Shown one piece after another: positions 7,234 through 7,401 of a stretch of DNA of 7,401 bases. Location of the stretch: positions 1 through 7,401 of the forward strand of contig DUOL01000013.1 in the NCBI GenBank assembly GCA_012838875.1, read 5' to 3'. Within the stretch, counting starts at the first letter, position 1; the number at the start of each line of letters is the position of its first letter. The notes below the pieces were generated by a model, which saw nothing but the letters and a program-made list of their open reading frames with translations, had not been told where the DNA came from and did no database searches. The stretch comes from Bacteroidales bacterium (GTDB lineage: Bacteria > Bacteroidota > Bacteroidia > Bacteroidales > WCHB1-69). A program made the translations under genes and the position numbers.

Positions 7234-7288
7234 CATTTTATCTCAATAAATTTCTTCTAATGTACATCTTTTAATGTTATAAAAATGA

Positions 7289-7401
7289 TTTTAATTTTTA
7301 TTAGGGCGTGTCCCCTCGCTACGCTCGGGGTCGGCGCCCGGTTCCAAGTCCGCGGTCGCAAGCCGTGGGGACGCAAGGCGGCAAAAAGAGCTTACAAACT
7401 C
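7289..7401 (-). repeat. Right copy of GC-rich inverted repeat, cut by the window end
   Basis: This is the reverse complement of 19-131, with two mismatches in 113 bases. One is the base at 7398 (A here, where G would be needed to match C22), and the other is in the AT-rich inner border at 7299. The inner edge, GGGCGTGTCCCC, points toward the operon just as the left copy's inner edge points toward the dehydrogenase gene. The outer hairpin is only half present (7388-7401) because the window stops there, so the copy probably continues beyond it. Confidence 0.9.

Noticed and set aside
19..7401. Composite transposon or integrated element bounded by the inverted repeats
   Set aside because: No transposase, integrase or target-site duplication is visible, the right end is cut by the window, and the enclosed genes look like ordinary chromosomal genes with matching base composition.

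Overview
The window most likely comes from an AT-rich member of the Bacteroidota, probably order Bacteroidales. Three signs support this. One protein ends in a type A sorting domain of the type IX secretion system (T9SS), which is confined to this phylum. The upstream regions of both outer genes carry the Bacteroidota -7 promoter element TAnnTTTG. No start codon has a clear Shine-Dalgarno sequence. The species cannot be named from the sequence.

Layout: a GC-rich repeat lies at each end, in inverted orientation (19-131 and 7289-7401), enclosing about 7.2 kb of AT-rich DNA. Just inside each repeat is a promoter, and two transcription units run inward and meet tail to tail at 3519/3526 with a 6-bp gap. 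The rightward unit is a single gene (289-3519). It encodes a 1076-residue flavin/iron-sulfur dehydrogenase that fuses parts normally found as separate subunits in the hydrogen cyanide synthase, opine oxidase and dye-linked proline/hydroxyproline dehydrogenase family. The leftward unit is a probable three-gene operon: a membrane-anchored PASTA protein (7146-6559), a secreted T9SS cargo protein (6484 or 6508 down to 4334) and a DEDDh 3'-5' exonuclease with an ExoX-like C-terminal domain (4329-3526).

The dehydrogenase probably oxidises an amino or imino acid in the cytoplasm and passes electrons through FAD and several Fe-S clusters; its substrate cannot be read from the sequence. The PASTA and T9SS proteins both belong to the cell envelope or outside, whereas the exonuclease is a nucleic-acid enzyme, so the operon does not look like one pathway. 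No RNA genes, CRISPR arrays, transposase genes or broken genes were found. The most unusual items are the all-in-one dehydrogenase and the structured GC-rich repeat pair.
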